Shown here: positions 15,901 to 23,822 of the stretch, piece by piece
Position numbering within the stretch: the first letter of the stretch is position 1
How the letters are laid out: every line of letters begins with the position of its first letter
NCBI GenBank assembly: GCA_003576755.1
Contig: QEVT01000024.1
Location: 1-34,126 of the forward strand
Source: a bacterium
GTDB lineage: Bacteria > Chloroflexota > Anaerolineae > Epilineales > Epilineaceae
DNA: 34,126 nt
Direction of reading: 5' to 3'
The notes under the pieces: model-generated
The model's input: the letters and a program-made list of their open reading frames with translations, nothing else
What the model was told of the DNA's origin: nothing
The model's database searches: none
Program-made: the position numbers and the translations under genes

Positions 15901-18033
15901 CCCATCCGGCAGCGGCGCCAGCCGATCGTGCGCGTGCAGGCTCTCGAAGAGCGCGTCCGTCAAGAACCGCAAGCCCGCCACCAGGAACGAGCCCGAGCCC
16001 ATCGCCGGGTCGCACACCCGCAAGCCCAGGATCGCCTCCGGGGCCCGGACCCGCCACGCATCCGCCGGCGCCCGCTCGTCCGGCAGCCCGTCCGCCCCCA
16101 GCGGCGCCTCGTACGCCAGCGGCCGCAGCGTGCGCTGCGCCGTCGGCACCGCCAGCCCCGGCGGCGTGTAGAACGTCCCCGCCCCCTTCCGCGTACCCCC
16201 CCAGCGCACCAGGAACCACTCGCCCGGCAACACCAGCCGCGCGATCAACCCCTCCGCCGCTCGGTCCAGCGCCGCTTCGTACGCCCCCAGCGCCGCCTTC
16301 GACGCCCCCCGCGGGCGCCGCATCCCCAACGCCGCCGCCCGCCGGCCCCACGCCAGCGCCCGTGTCCGCGCCCAGTGCCACGCGTCGTCGCCGGCACCGC
16401 CCACACCCGCCGCGTCGCCGCCCACACCGCCGCCCTCGGCCACCGACCCGACAGCCCCGATCTCCCCCGTGACGGCCCGACCGTCCACCGACTCCCAATC
16501 TCCGCCGGCAACCGACTCCCCGTCGCCGTCTCCCACCACCCCTTCGTCGTCCTCGCCCGCCGACTCCCCGTCGCCGCCATCCTCCGACTCCCCACCGTCC
16601 GCTGCGTCCCCCTCGCCGTCCAGCGACACCGCCGCTTGCGTCACCTTCAACTTCTTCAACAAGTCGCGCAGCGCGCTGTCCGGGAGCCCCTCCAGCCGCG
16701 ACAGCGGCAGCGCCGGCTCGTCGCCCAGCGCCAGGAACACCATCGGGTCGCCCGCCGGCGCCCGGCGCAGCTCGAAGTCCAAGAGCCCCTCGTAGAGGAT
16801 GCCGATGTACTCCGTCGAGAGGTCCGCGAAGTCCACCGGCACGTCCACTACCGTGCTGCCGCGGCCCTGCCGCAGCCGCGTCGGGCAGCGCGTGATGAGG
16901 TCCAGGATCGCCCACGTCGTCCCGTCGTGCGGCCCCGCGTCCGGCAGCTCGAACACCGCCAGCGCCCGCCGCACCGGGTCCGCCGACGCCGCGTCGCCCG
17001 GCTCGAACAGCCCGCCCCCGTAGCGCGGGACCGGCAGCTCCGGGTGGTGACAGCCCCCGTGCACCAGCCGCCACAGCGCCAGGATGCGCGGCCACGCCCC
17101 CCGCCGGTGCCGCAGCCGGTCCACCCCGCCCGCCGCCGCAAGCTGTTCCCGCAGGCCGCCCAGCCCATACCCCGCGTGGTACAGCGCGTTGTCGCGTGGC
17201 AAGAGGTCGCGCGCCTCCGCGAAGAGCACCACCACCAGCCGCATCACCGCCCGGCACGCCGCCACGTACACCGCCTCGCCCGGCACCGAGTCCTCCAGCG
17301 CTTCCAGCCGCGGCCCGTAAGCCTGGATGAGCAGCTCCACCGCACGACGCACCCGCTCCCCCAGCGCATGCGACAGCTCCGCCTGCCCCCGACGCGAGTC
17401 CAGCACCGCTGCCAGCAGCACCCCCGGCCCGCCGTCCGGCGCCGGCGCCAGCACCTCCGGCGCCAGGAGCGCCCGCAGCGCCGCCACCTGCGGCCCCGGC
17501 CGCCCGTGCTCCAGCCACAGCGCCGAGTCCCACTCGGCCCACGCGTGATGGTCCAGCCCCGCGTACACCAGCCGCCATTGCCGCCCGTTCGTCATGAGCG
17601 CGAGGTGCAGCCGCGCCCGCCGCAGCCACTCCACCACCCGCGCGAAGCCGCGGCGGCCCCGGCCGAGCCCGAGCCGCGGCGCGTCGTCCAGGAACACCGG
17701 CAGCGGCGCCGGGCCGTCCGCCTGCCACACCCCCCACGGCCGGGTGGCCGCACCCGTCAGGTCGCGGTGCGTCCACGTCGTGTCCAGCGCCGGCCCCAGC
17801 CGCCAGCCCTCCAGCGCGTCCAGCCCGCACACCCGTTCCAGCACCGTGCTCATCAGCGCCGCGCGGGCGTCCGTGTCGCCAGCCTCCGCCCGCACCAGGT
17901 CGCGGCGCAACCGGTCCGCCAGCCACGGCGCCAGCGCATGCGGCTCGGCCGGCAGGCCGCGCAAGCGTGCCGGCGCGATCAGGAGCCCGCCGTGCCGCAG
18001 GCTCGACCACCAGGCGTAGGGCTCGCCCGCCAC
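12988..18033 (-). CDS. drmMI: DrmMI/PglX-like Eco57I-type N6-adenine DNA methyltransferase
   Basis: The protein has about 1681 residues. Motif I CDPAMGSGSF is near 674-683, the YGVDVDPLAVELARLALW segment is typical of the Eco57I/PglX group, and the catalytic NPPW is at 979-982. The N-terminal 450 or so residues are a large helical region. The region after about 1300 looks like a target-recognition part, ending with LNSIVFDFQARG. By family knowledge it methylates adenine N6 and marks self DNA in DISARM or BREX systems. The GTG at 18033 was chosen because it follows the drmD stop by one base (TGA-C-GTG) and its first residues fit the family better than the frame extension into drmD. A Gly/Asp/Glu-rich low-complexity stretch (about residues 465-548) precedes the catalytic core. 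Codons at about 13630-14110 have lower GC than the rest. It is longer than usual for the family. Confidence 0.88.
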   Translation of the reverse strand: MAGEPYAWWSSLRHGGLLIAPARLRGLPAEPHALAPWLADRLRRDLVRAEAGDTDARAALMSTVLERVCGLDALEGWRLGPALDTTWTHRDLTGAATRPWGVWQADGPAPLPVFLDDAPRLGLGRGRRGFARVVEWLRRARLHLALMTNGRQWRLVYAGLDHHAWAEWDSALWLEHGRPGPQVAALRALLAPEVLAPAPDGGPGVLLAAVLDSRRGQAELSHALGERVRRAVELLIQAYGPRLEALEDSVPGEAVYVAACRAVMRLVVVLFAEARDLLPRDNALYHAGYGLGGLREQLAAAGGVDRLRHRRGAWPRILALWRLVHGGCHHPELPVPRYGGGLFEPGDAASADPVRRALAVFELPDAGPHDGTTWAILDLITRCPTRLRQGRGSTVVDVPVDFADLSTEYIGILYEGLLDFELRRAPAGDPMVFLALGDEPALPLSRLEGLPDSALRDLLKKLKVTQAAVSLDGEGDAADGGESEDGGDGESAGEDDEGVVGDGDGESVAGGDWESVDGRAVTGEIGAVGSVAEGGGVGGDAAGVGGAGDDAWHWARTRALAWGRRAAALGMRRPRGASKAALGAYEAALDRAAEGLIARLVLPGEWFLVRWGGTRKGAGTFYTPPGLAVPTAQRTLRPLAYEAPLGADGLPDERAPADAWRVRAPEAILGLRVCDPAMGSGSFLVAGLRFLTDALFESLHAHDRLAPLPDGRGRTMPLGLPETGGLGEERMPALDGPEGESTLRARLKRYVVERCIYGVDVDPLAVELARLALWVETMDRSLPFGFLDHKLKAGNALVGCWFDRFRDYPALAWEREGGDKRHAGVHFGKEVWTRAIKAFRNERVKEELPRWITGQRHFLDVVDGAAPEALHAALRAGLEGVHGVGLADPERQADAYRALVEGRGYLALKAAFDTWCACWFWPADDLASAPSPESFERPSAATAAGVAALARRHGFFHWELEFPDVFAAEGSGFDAVIGNPPWEIQKPNSKEFFSNLDPLYRSYGKQEALRRQREIFAASAADERAWLAYNARFKALSSWSQHAGRPFGDGADGEGRFNLGKGGEGVHAVWRHRRAGWVSYADAEHPFRHQGAADINTYKMFIEQGRALLRDDGRLGLVVPSGLYTDKGATALRVLLLDRSRWQWLFGFENRDGIFGIHRSFKFCPIIVQKGGATRAVTAAFMRHDLADWENAERHVIPYGRAQVDRFSPRTQAILEIRGERDIAILEKIYTGTVLLGDDGPEGWGIRYATEFHMTNDSHLFPPRPQWEAKGYRPDEYGRWVGPRGDVALPLYEGRMIGQFDFSDKGWVSGKGRTAVWREIPWGAKVVEPQYLMGLASARGSKKSYLHPKLAYMRISSATNSRTTIATYLDSLPAGDSVFFFRSRTHSSSDCLSLVGVLNSIVFDFQARGRLGGLNMSEFVMVETALPPRSVFVGIRDIWLAAVAQLATPNDQFAPMWLRLQSLWQRFDGKRSWRRLWAITPHERLRLRAMLDAVVAELYGLDWDDFAYILRDCDHPAAAMRQSAFTRALDPKGFWRVDKTQDPELRHTVLSLVAFHDLKGAIARAGDRHGGIDAFCRQHDGDGWMLPETLRLADLGLGHDDRAGVAQPVRARLGERFLPWQLEQTAEESWAECERHARNILGETEFRRLQRELAGEQREERRVAEERAQYEAGKQRGLWED

Positions 18034-18034
18034 G

Positions 18035-21000
18035 TCAGCCGCCCGACCCCGGCAGCCGGATCTCGACCGCCACCGGGAACACCTGCGCCTCGCCGAACAG
18101 CGAGTGACGGCGCGGCAGCAGGTGCTCAAGCACCCGCTCACGCTCGCGCTCGAGCTGCGTGCGCAGCTCGGCGCCCTGCCGCTTGCGCCGCTCGATCTCC
18201 TCGGCCCGCGCCTGCGCGCTTCGCGCCAGCTCCTGCAGGTAGGCCTCCTCGCCCCACAGCGGAAGCTGCCCCCGCTGGCGCTCGATCTCCTTCAGCTCGC
18301 GCTCCAGCCGCTCCACCGTCTGCCCTTCGATGAGCGTCGACAGCTCGCCCTGACGGCTCTGGAAGCGCGCCTGCGCCTCCCGGCGTTCCACCTGTCCCGC
18401 CGCCGAGAGGGCCGCGCGCAACTCCCCCGTCAGCACCTGCCGGCGCGCCTTCACCACGTCGCGCACCGCGCGCTCGACATCGTCCCAGACCTCAGCGGCC
18501 GCGGCGATGTCGCGGGCCGTCGGGACCGCCGCCGTCGGGACCGCATCCCCGGCCGCGCCCGTCGACGGCGCGTCCGGCTCCTCCGGCAACAGCGCCCCGC
18601 CGCGCACCGGCAGGCGCAGCGTGCGCACCCAGTGGTGGAACGTCTCGCGCAGCGCGTTGACCGCCAGCTCCTCCACCGTCAGCACCACCATGGCGTCCGC
18701 GCCGGCCGGCACCGCGCCCCGCCGCACCGTCCAGCGCGTGGCCGTGCCGACGCCCGGGTAGCGCTCGCGCGCGAAGACCGCGAGCATGCGCTCCACCAGC
18801 GGGTGGGCCAGGTGCAAGAGGGCGGTGTCGCGCCGCGGCCTGAACACCGGCCGGCCGCTGCCCGGCGCGGGCTCGACCAGCCCGGCTGGGTCGAAGAGCA
18901 GCGCCGGCAGCGCACCCGGCGCACCGCCAGGGCCCGGCTGGCGCAGCGACGCGTCGATGAGGTCGACCCAGTCCGGCGCCAGCGGGTGGCGGAGCTGGCA
19001 GCGGCCGCGCCCGTCGGCCGCTTCGAGCCGCGGCCGTCCGGCGCGCAGGCCCATGGCCACGTCCAGCGTGGCGCGGAACGTTCCGGCGTTCAGGTCGAGC
19101 GCCATCCGCAGCGCTCGCTGGCGCTCGGCCTCCGCCGCGCCCGTGGAGTCGGCGGCCGCCGCGTCGTCGCGCGGCACCTCCGACTGCCCGCGCAGCCGCT
19201 CGCCGGCCTCGTCCACCGCCCGCCGGAGCACGCCCGGATCCTCGTCGTCCAGGAAGCGCCGCTGGAAGGCCTGGTCGAACACCTCGCCCATCGACCCGAG
19301 GTCCTCGCGGATCTGCTCCACCTTGCCGACGACGTAGCCCAGGAAGTCCAGGTCCGCGTCGTCGTTGCTGACGAAGTGGAACACCTTCACGTCGCGCGCC
19401 TGCCCGTGGCGGTCCAGCCGCCCGTTGCGCTGGTCGAGCCGGGCGGGGTTCCACGGCACGTCGAAGTGGAGGAGCAGCCGCGCCGTCTGCTGGAGGTTCA
19501 GGCCTTCCGAAGCGGCATCGGTGGCCACCAGGATCCGCACCGCGTCGTCGGGATCGTTGAATGCCGCCTTGATCGCCTCGCGCTCGTCGTGCCCCATCCC
19601 CCCGAAGAGCGTCCGCACCGCGCCGTCCGCGCCGAACCGCTGCGCCAGCCGCCGCGCCAGGTAGTCCAACGTCGTCTTGTACTCGGTGAACACGACGAGC
19701 CGCTCGTCGCTGCGCCAGCCGCCGCGCCCGCGCAGGTACGTCTCCACCAGCCCCAAGAGCTGGTGGACGCGCGCGTCGTGCCGCGGGTCGTGCGGTGACG
19801 CGCCGCCGTCGGTCGCGCCGAGGTCGAGGTCCGCCAGCGCGGTTTCCACCGCCCCGATCGCGCCCGCCAGCTCGCCCGCCCGTGGGCGCAGCCACGCGCC
19901 CACCGTCCGGGCGGCGTGCGCCAGGCGCCCTTCGACCTCGAGGTCGTCGTCCGTATCCTCGCGCGCGGCCCGCTCGGCCGCCCGGACCTCGGCGTCGCCG
20001 ACATCGTCGACGGCGCCGTGCCCGGCCCGGAAGCGCCACCACGAGTCGGCGAAAGCCACCGGGCACGACAGCAGCCGCTTGCCGAGCACCTCCACGGCGA
20101 AGCCGCCGGCCAACTGCTCGCTGCGGCGCGCCGTGCGCAGGAGCCGCCGCACCGCCTTGCGGAAGTCCTGGAAGGCCGCCGCCAGCCGGCGCTCCTCGGG
20201 TGAGAACGACAGGCGCACGGCCTGCAACTCGCGGCTCCCGAAGCGCGGCGGGCTGACCTGGGCGTTGATCTCACGCTTCAGGCGTCGCACCACCGCCTCG
20301 GCGACGCGCTCGCGGGCTGCCGGCGGCAGCTCGCTGGAGCGCGAGAAGCGCACCGGGTCGAGCAGCTCGAGCAGGCCCGTGAACGACCGCGTGTGGCCGC
20401 TGTGCGGGGTGGCGGTGAGGAAGATCCGGTGCTCGAAGTGGGGCGTGAGCTCGGCCAGCATGCGGGTGCCCTGGCTGTCCTCGCCGTAGCCCACGGGCGC
20501 CAGGTTGTGCGCTTCGTCCAGGACCAGCATGTCCCACGGCAGATGCGGCGAGCCCTCGGGGACCTGGCACGCCGCCACGAACTCCGAGAGCACGTCGGGC
20601 TGCTTGAGGTAGTCGAACGATGCGATGACGCGCGGGTAGGCCCGCCACGGGTTGGCATCCAGCCCTTGCTGCTTGCGCAGCCGCCACGTGGCTTCGCGGT
20701 CGACGGTCTCGAAGCGCAGCGCAAACTTGTCCTGCATCTCCTGCCGCCACTGCGCCCGCAGCGAGGCCGGGCAGAGGACGAGCACGCGCCGCAGGCGCCG
20801 GCGAAGCGACAGCTCGGCCAGGATGAGCCCCGCCTGGATGGTCTTGCCGAGCCCGACGTCGTCGGCCAGGAGGAGGGCGACGCGCGGCATGCGCAGCGCC
20901 TTGAGCAGCGGCACGAGCTGGTAGTCCTCGGGCTGGATGGCGCCGTGGAAGGGCGCGGCGACCGGGAGCGGACCCAAGGGCCCGTCGCCGTCGGGATCGA

Positions 21001-21301
21001 GGAACGGCACGAGCGCCGACCACCGCGTGGCGCGCACCAAGGCGTCGAAGACGTCGGGCGCCATGGGCGCGGTGGCCGTCACGTCGGGCAGCGCGGTCGG
21101 CTCGAGCAGCGCCGCGCCGGCCTCGCGCTCCCAGATCAGCGTCTCTTCCGCCGGCCCGTCGGGGTCGCTGAACGCCACCGTGGCCAGGTGAAGCTGGTCG
21201 CCGGTCGTTCCGCCGACGGCGTCGACCGCGTTGACGACCCCGCGGCGGTTGCGCACGGTGGCCATCATGCCGACCCGCGGAGGAAGCGCGGCAGGGCTCA
21301 T
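18035..21301 (-). CDS. drmD: DrmD-like SNF2-family helicase
   Basis: This 1088-residue SNF2-type helicase has ADDVGLGKT (146-154, Lys153), CPASLRAQW (177-185), DEAH (262-265), LTATPHSG and, in the second RecA domain, ATDAASEGLNLQ and RLDRHGQ. A charged coiled-coil region (about 970-1050) precedes the C-terminus. In class 1 DISARM, the SNF2 protein DrmD is encoded just ahead of the adenine methylase DrmMI; that order and a one-base junction are seen here. By family knowledge it is an ATP-driven duplex-DNA translocase. The ATG at 21301 is the first good start. No strong ribosome site is visible, and Met11/Met12 are alternatives. A promoter candidate lies about 140 bases upstream, making this the first gene of the island. 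Similar SNF2 proteins exist in other systems, so the DrmD name rests on the neighbour. Confidence 0.85.
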   Translation of the reverse strand: MSPAALPPRVGMMATVRNRRGVVNAVDAVGGTTGDQLHLATVAFSDPDGPAEETLIWEREAGAALLEPTALPDVTATAPMAPDVFDALVRATRWSALVPFLDPDGDGPLGPLPVAAPFHGAIQPEDYQLVPLLKALRMPRVALLLADDVGLGKTIQAGLILAELSLRRRLRRVLVLCPASLRAQWRQEMQDKFALRFETVDREATWRLRKQQGLDANPWRAYPRVIASFDYLKQPDVLSEFVAACQVPEGSPHLPWDMLVLDEAHNLAPVGYGEDSQGTRMLAELTPHFEHRIFLTATPHSGHTRSFTGLLELLDPVRFSRSSELPPAARERVAEAVVRRLKREINAQVSPPRFGSRELQAVRLSFSPEERRLAAAFQDFRKAVRRLLRTARRSEQLAGGFAVEVLGKRLLSCPVAFADSWWRFRAGHGAVDDVGDAEVRAAERAAREDTDDDLEVEGRLAHAARTVGAWLRPRAGELAGAIGAVETALADLDLGATDGGASPHDPRHDARVHQLLGLVETYLRGRGGWRSDERLVVFTEYKTTLDYLARRLAQRFGADGAVRTLFGGMGHDEREAIKAAFNDPDDAVRILVATDAASEGLNLQQTARLLLHFDVPWNPARLDQRNGRLDRHGQARDVKVFHFVSNDDADLDFLGYVVGKVEQIREDLGSMGEVFDQAFQRRFLDDEDPGVLRRAVDEAGERLRGQSEVPRDDAAAADSTGAAEAERQRALRMALDLNAGTFRATLDVAMGLRAGRPRLEAADGRGRCQLRHPLAPDWVDLIDASLRQPGPGGAPGALPALLFDPAGLVEPAPGSGRPVFRPRRDTALLHLAHPLVERMLAVFARERYPGVGTATRWTVRRGAVPAGADAMVVLTVEELAVNALRETFHHWVRTLRLPVRGGALLPEEPDAPSTGAAGDAVPTAAVPTARDIAAAAEVWDDVERAVRDVVKARRQVLTGELRAALSAAGQVERREAQARFQSRQGELSTLIEGQTVERLERELKEIERQRGQLPLWGEEAYLQELARSAQARAEEIERRKRQGAELRTQLERERERVLEHLLPRRHSLFGEAQVFPVAVEIRLPGSGG

Positions 21302-21444
21302 CGGCGCCCGGTCGGGTGATGAGGCGCCGCGTGGTCGGGGCGATGGCCCTGGAACGAGCAGACCGTGGCGGTGTGCCCGGGCGTGCGCCTGCGCCGCGGA
21401 CGGGATGGCGATGAGGAATCCATGGATGGCAAACCGTGGCGCGG

Positions 21445-21473
21445 AGGATATATGGCCCTGTCGGCGGCGTCAA
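21445..21473 (-). promoter_or_regulatory. Candidate sigma70-type promoter of the defence operon
   Basis: On the minus strand, TTGACG (21473-21468) and TATCCT (21450-21445) are separated by exactly 17 bases. They match five of six and four of six consensus positions in an otherwise GC-rich region. Transcription would start near 21438 and leave a leader of about 137 bases before the drmD-like ATG. It lies downstream of the hairpin that ends the preceding gene. This is a motif match only. Confidence 0.5.
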
Positions 21474-21503
21474 CTGGTTCCGCCGCGACGAACTACCGAA
21501 GGC

Positions 21504-21545
21504 GGCAACCGGCCTGCCCCATTGCCGAGGGCAGGCCCGGTCGCC
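21504..21545 (-). terminator. Strong hairpin after the conserved hypothetical gene
   Basis: The arms 21504-21520 and 21529-21545 pair over about 16 bases with one mismatch and one bulge, around an eight-base loop. The hairpin starts about 15 bases after the stop of the gene at 21560. There is no following T-run on either strand, so it may be a non-canonical terminator or an mRNA-stabilising stem. It separates that gene from the operon promoter. Confidence 0.55.
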
Positions 21546-21559
21546 ATTAACCTGCCCGC

Positions 21560-23350
21560 CTACGCCAGAATGGACGTGAGACTCTGGCAGAGATGGACGC
21601 CTTCGCGCGCCGCGCGCCGAAAGCCGGTGCGCGCGCCGTCCATGGCCGCCTCGAACGCCGCTTCGTCTTGCCGAGCCGACATCCTCTCGGGCGGGTAGGG
21701 GAAAGCCTGCCGCATCGCCACGAGCGCCGCGCCGAGCGCCACGTCTACCAACGGCATGGGATCCACCATGGGCAACGGGCCGGACGCTTCCTTCTCGAGT
21801 CTGAGCTGCGTCAACGGCTCCCACGGATCGATCCACTCCACCAGCATCGGCGCGACGTCGATGATCCAGTCGAGCAGCCATTCGATCGTCTGACACTGAC
21901 TCGCCCGGCGGCCGAAGGCATCCCGCGCATGGATGCCGATGGACAGCAGCGTGCTGACCGGAATCTGTTCCAGGGCCACATCGGGGTCGATAAGGGCGGC
22001 TTCCATGATCCGGTCGGCGTACACCAGCTGCCACCAGGCGAAGCGGTTGAAGCAGCGTTGCCGGGCAGGAGGCGAGATCCACACGCCGATGTTGGTGTAG
22101 TAGTTCTTGATCTGGTCAAGCACGCCCTGCCCGTAGGGTGAGCTGAGGAATCCATCGTGCTTGGAAGCGTGCTCGCCGGGATGATGGTCGCCGCCGAGGA
22201 AGTCGAATTGGTCGAACCCCCCACCTTCCACCACGCCGATCAGGTTGACGTTCACGAAGTGATGCCAAGTGGCGTCGCAGATCACACGGCCCACGCCGGC
22301 GCGATGGCCGTCGTAGGCGCTGATGGCTCCGAAGGAGTGGGCGATCGTCGCCGCCTTGCTGCCGGCCTTGTCGGCCGTGTTGCCTGCCGGGACATGGCTG
22401 AACGCGATCACCTCGGGAACGATCTGAAGTCCGCCCGGGGAGCTGGGGTACTCGACGCTGCCGTCCTGCGGAAAGGTTTCGTTCAGGTTGCCCGGCACCC
22501 GGCACTCGCCCTCGTGCGGATGATCCGGCAGCACGTCGATGCGCCCGGTCCGGCCGCATAACACCGGATGCGGGTAGCGCGCCCGCCGGAGAAAGCTGAC
22601 GTAGGTGCTGTAAAGCTTGAGGTCCAGGAGCTGGGGGATGTCATCGCTCTGGTCGCTGAACTGTGTCCCCACATCGTGTCCGACCCTATTCGTGTCGTTG
22701 CGTCTTCGCCCTCCCATGCTGACTTCGTTGTTCTCGTCGATGCTGTCCGGGAAGTCGGCCCAGTGACGCATGCCGCGCACACGGGGGAGGCTACCACATA
22801 GGGCTCGTCCGAGGAAACCATGATCGCCGGTGGCAAAGACACCGCCTCCCCGGTTCATGTGGGCGCTGATGTTCGAGAGCTCCCCGTCGCTCAGGCGATT
22901 CGCGGGGTACTGGTTGGCGCTGCGATACTGGTATTCCGCGCCGAAGCTGGTGGCGATGCCGAACAGCCAGATCTGGTCGTACATCTCGGGCGTGAAGTGC
23001 GTGGGCTCGTCGAACCGGAAGCCCTTGATGCTCTTGGAGATGCCGGGTTGCCCCATCATCACTTCGGCGTCCGTCACGCCTTCTCGAAGGTGCGCCAGCG
23101 TAAGGTCGAACTTCACCCGTGAAGGGGCATCGTTGAGCAACACGTGGACAAAAGTGGACAGCCCAAAGTCCCCCGGTCCGAAGTTGAGCCCACCGTCGGT
23201 GACGAGCAGCACCTTCACGGCGCACCGGCGCCACCAGGGGTAGATCAACTCAGGCTTGTGGCGGAAGTCGAGACGCCGCTTCAGGTTGATCTCGAGCAGC
23301 TCCCGATTGCTCAATCCGATGTTTCGAAGGTGTTGTGGGTCGATAGGCAT
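21560..23350 (-). CDS. Conserved hypothetical protein, possible GATase1/ThuA-like core
   Basis: I do not recognise a named function for this 596-residue protein. It begins a sheet-forming segment with KVLLVTDGG (46-54). Further on come YDQIWLFGIATS, LSDGELSNISAHM and GGGVFATGDHGFLG, a pattern like class I amidotransferase/ThuA folds in which a glycine-rich turn follows a hydrophobic strand. Conserved-looking blocks RVRGMRHW and ICDATWHHFVNVNL follow, and the C-terminal third is helical. No signal peptide or membrane segment is seen. The ATG has AAAGGAA seven bases upstream, a good ribosome site. GC is lower than in most neighbours (34 of 60 at 22681-22740). It is on the same strand as the defence operon but is set apart by a hairpin and a separate promoter candidate, so a role in that system is uncertain. 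Confidence 0.8.
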   Translation of the reverse strand: MPIDPQHLRNIGLSNRELLEINLKRRLDFRHKPELIYPWWRRCAVKVLLVTDGGLNFGPGDFGLSTFVHVLLNDAPSRVKFDLTLAHLREGVTDAEVMMGQPGISKSIKGFRFDEPTHFTPEMYDQIWLFGIATSFGAEYQYRSANQYPANRLSDGELSNISAHMNRGGGVFATGDHGFLGRALCGSLPRVRGMRHWADFPDSIDENNEVSMGGRRRNDTNRVGHDVGTQFSDQSDDIPQLLDLKLYSTYVSFLRRARYPHPVLCGRTGRIDVLPDHPHEGECRVPGNLNETFPQDGSVEYPSSPGGLQIVPEVIAFSHVPAGNTADKAGSKAATIAHSFGAISAYDGHRAGVGRVICDATWHHFVNVNLIGVVEGGGFDQFDFLGGDHHPGEHASKHDGFLSSPYGQGVLDQIKNYYTNIGVWISPPARQRCFNRFAWWQLVYADRIMEAALIDPDVALEQIPVSTLLSIGIHARDAFGRRASQCQTIEWLLDWIIDVAPMLVEWIDPWEPLTQLRLEKEASGPLPMVDPMPLVDVALGAALVAMRQAFPYPPERMSARQDEAAFEAAMDGARTGFRRAAREGVHLCQSLTSILA

Positions 23351-23822
23351 GTCGGGTTCCTTTCGTAGCGAGAGACGGTGGCGACTGCGTCACAAGCGAG
23401 GACGACGCCCGTATGGGTGTCAGCCCGGTATTGCGTGACGCCCTGTGGTTGGTCGGAGGGAGTGGCCGCCAATGACCTTTGCCAACCACGTTGTCACACA
23501 AGCTACCACGCGCGTGTCTTTTGAGCGTCCACGACACGTCTCTCCAGTCGTCTCGTTGACTTCGCCGTGCTTCGCGGTTGGGCTTCATCTCAGCCGCCTC
23601 CTTCCGCGCAGGCTCAACGCTCCCTTGCCCCGTACACCGCTGCCATCGGATCCGCCCGCCTTGCCGCCAGACCGATCAGCCGCCGCCCCGCGGGGCCGAT
23701 CATCGGACGCAACCCGCGGCCGCCACGCGCCAACTCTTCGGCCCAGAGCAGCGCCGGGACACCGAGAGAGCTGCACGCGCCTATTGAGCACCACCCGCCG
23801 GCTCACGCCACGGCGGGCGGCA
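23351..23822. other. Gene-poor stretch of about 470 bases
   Basis: No protein family is recognisable in any frame here. The part next to 23350 should contain the promoter of the hypothetical gene, but no convincing -35/-10 pair was found. The GC-rich half at 23640-23820 has open frames on both strands without recognisable motifs. It may be decayed coding sequence, like the adjacent pseudogene. Confidence 0.5.

Noticed and set aside
12988-18141. Upstream extension of the methyltransferase to ATG 18141
   Set aside because: The extra residues overlap the end of drmD in another frame and are Arg/Cys-rich. GTG 18033, one base after the drmD stop, gives a sensible start.
13876-18333. A 1485-codon plus-strand frame antisense to the methyltransferase
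   Set aside because: It is made almost only of Arg, Pro, Gln and Ala, without domains. The minus strand carries the methyltransferase motifs.
1247-21301. BREX system
   Set aside because: The methyltransferase resembles PglX, but no PglZ, BrxC, BrxA or BrxB gene is present, and the SNF2 and YprA partners point to the DISARM side.
23250-23588. Open frame of 112 codons upstream of the hypothetical gene
   Set aside because: It overlaps the start of the 596-residue protein, which has a good ribosome site, and shows no recognisable domain.
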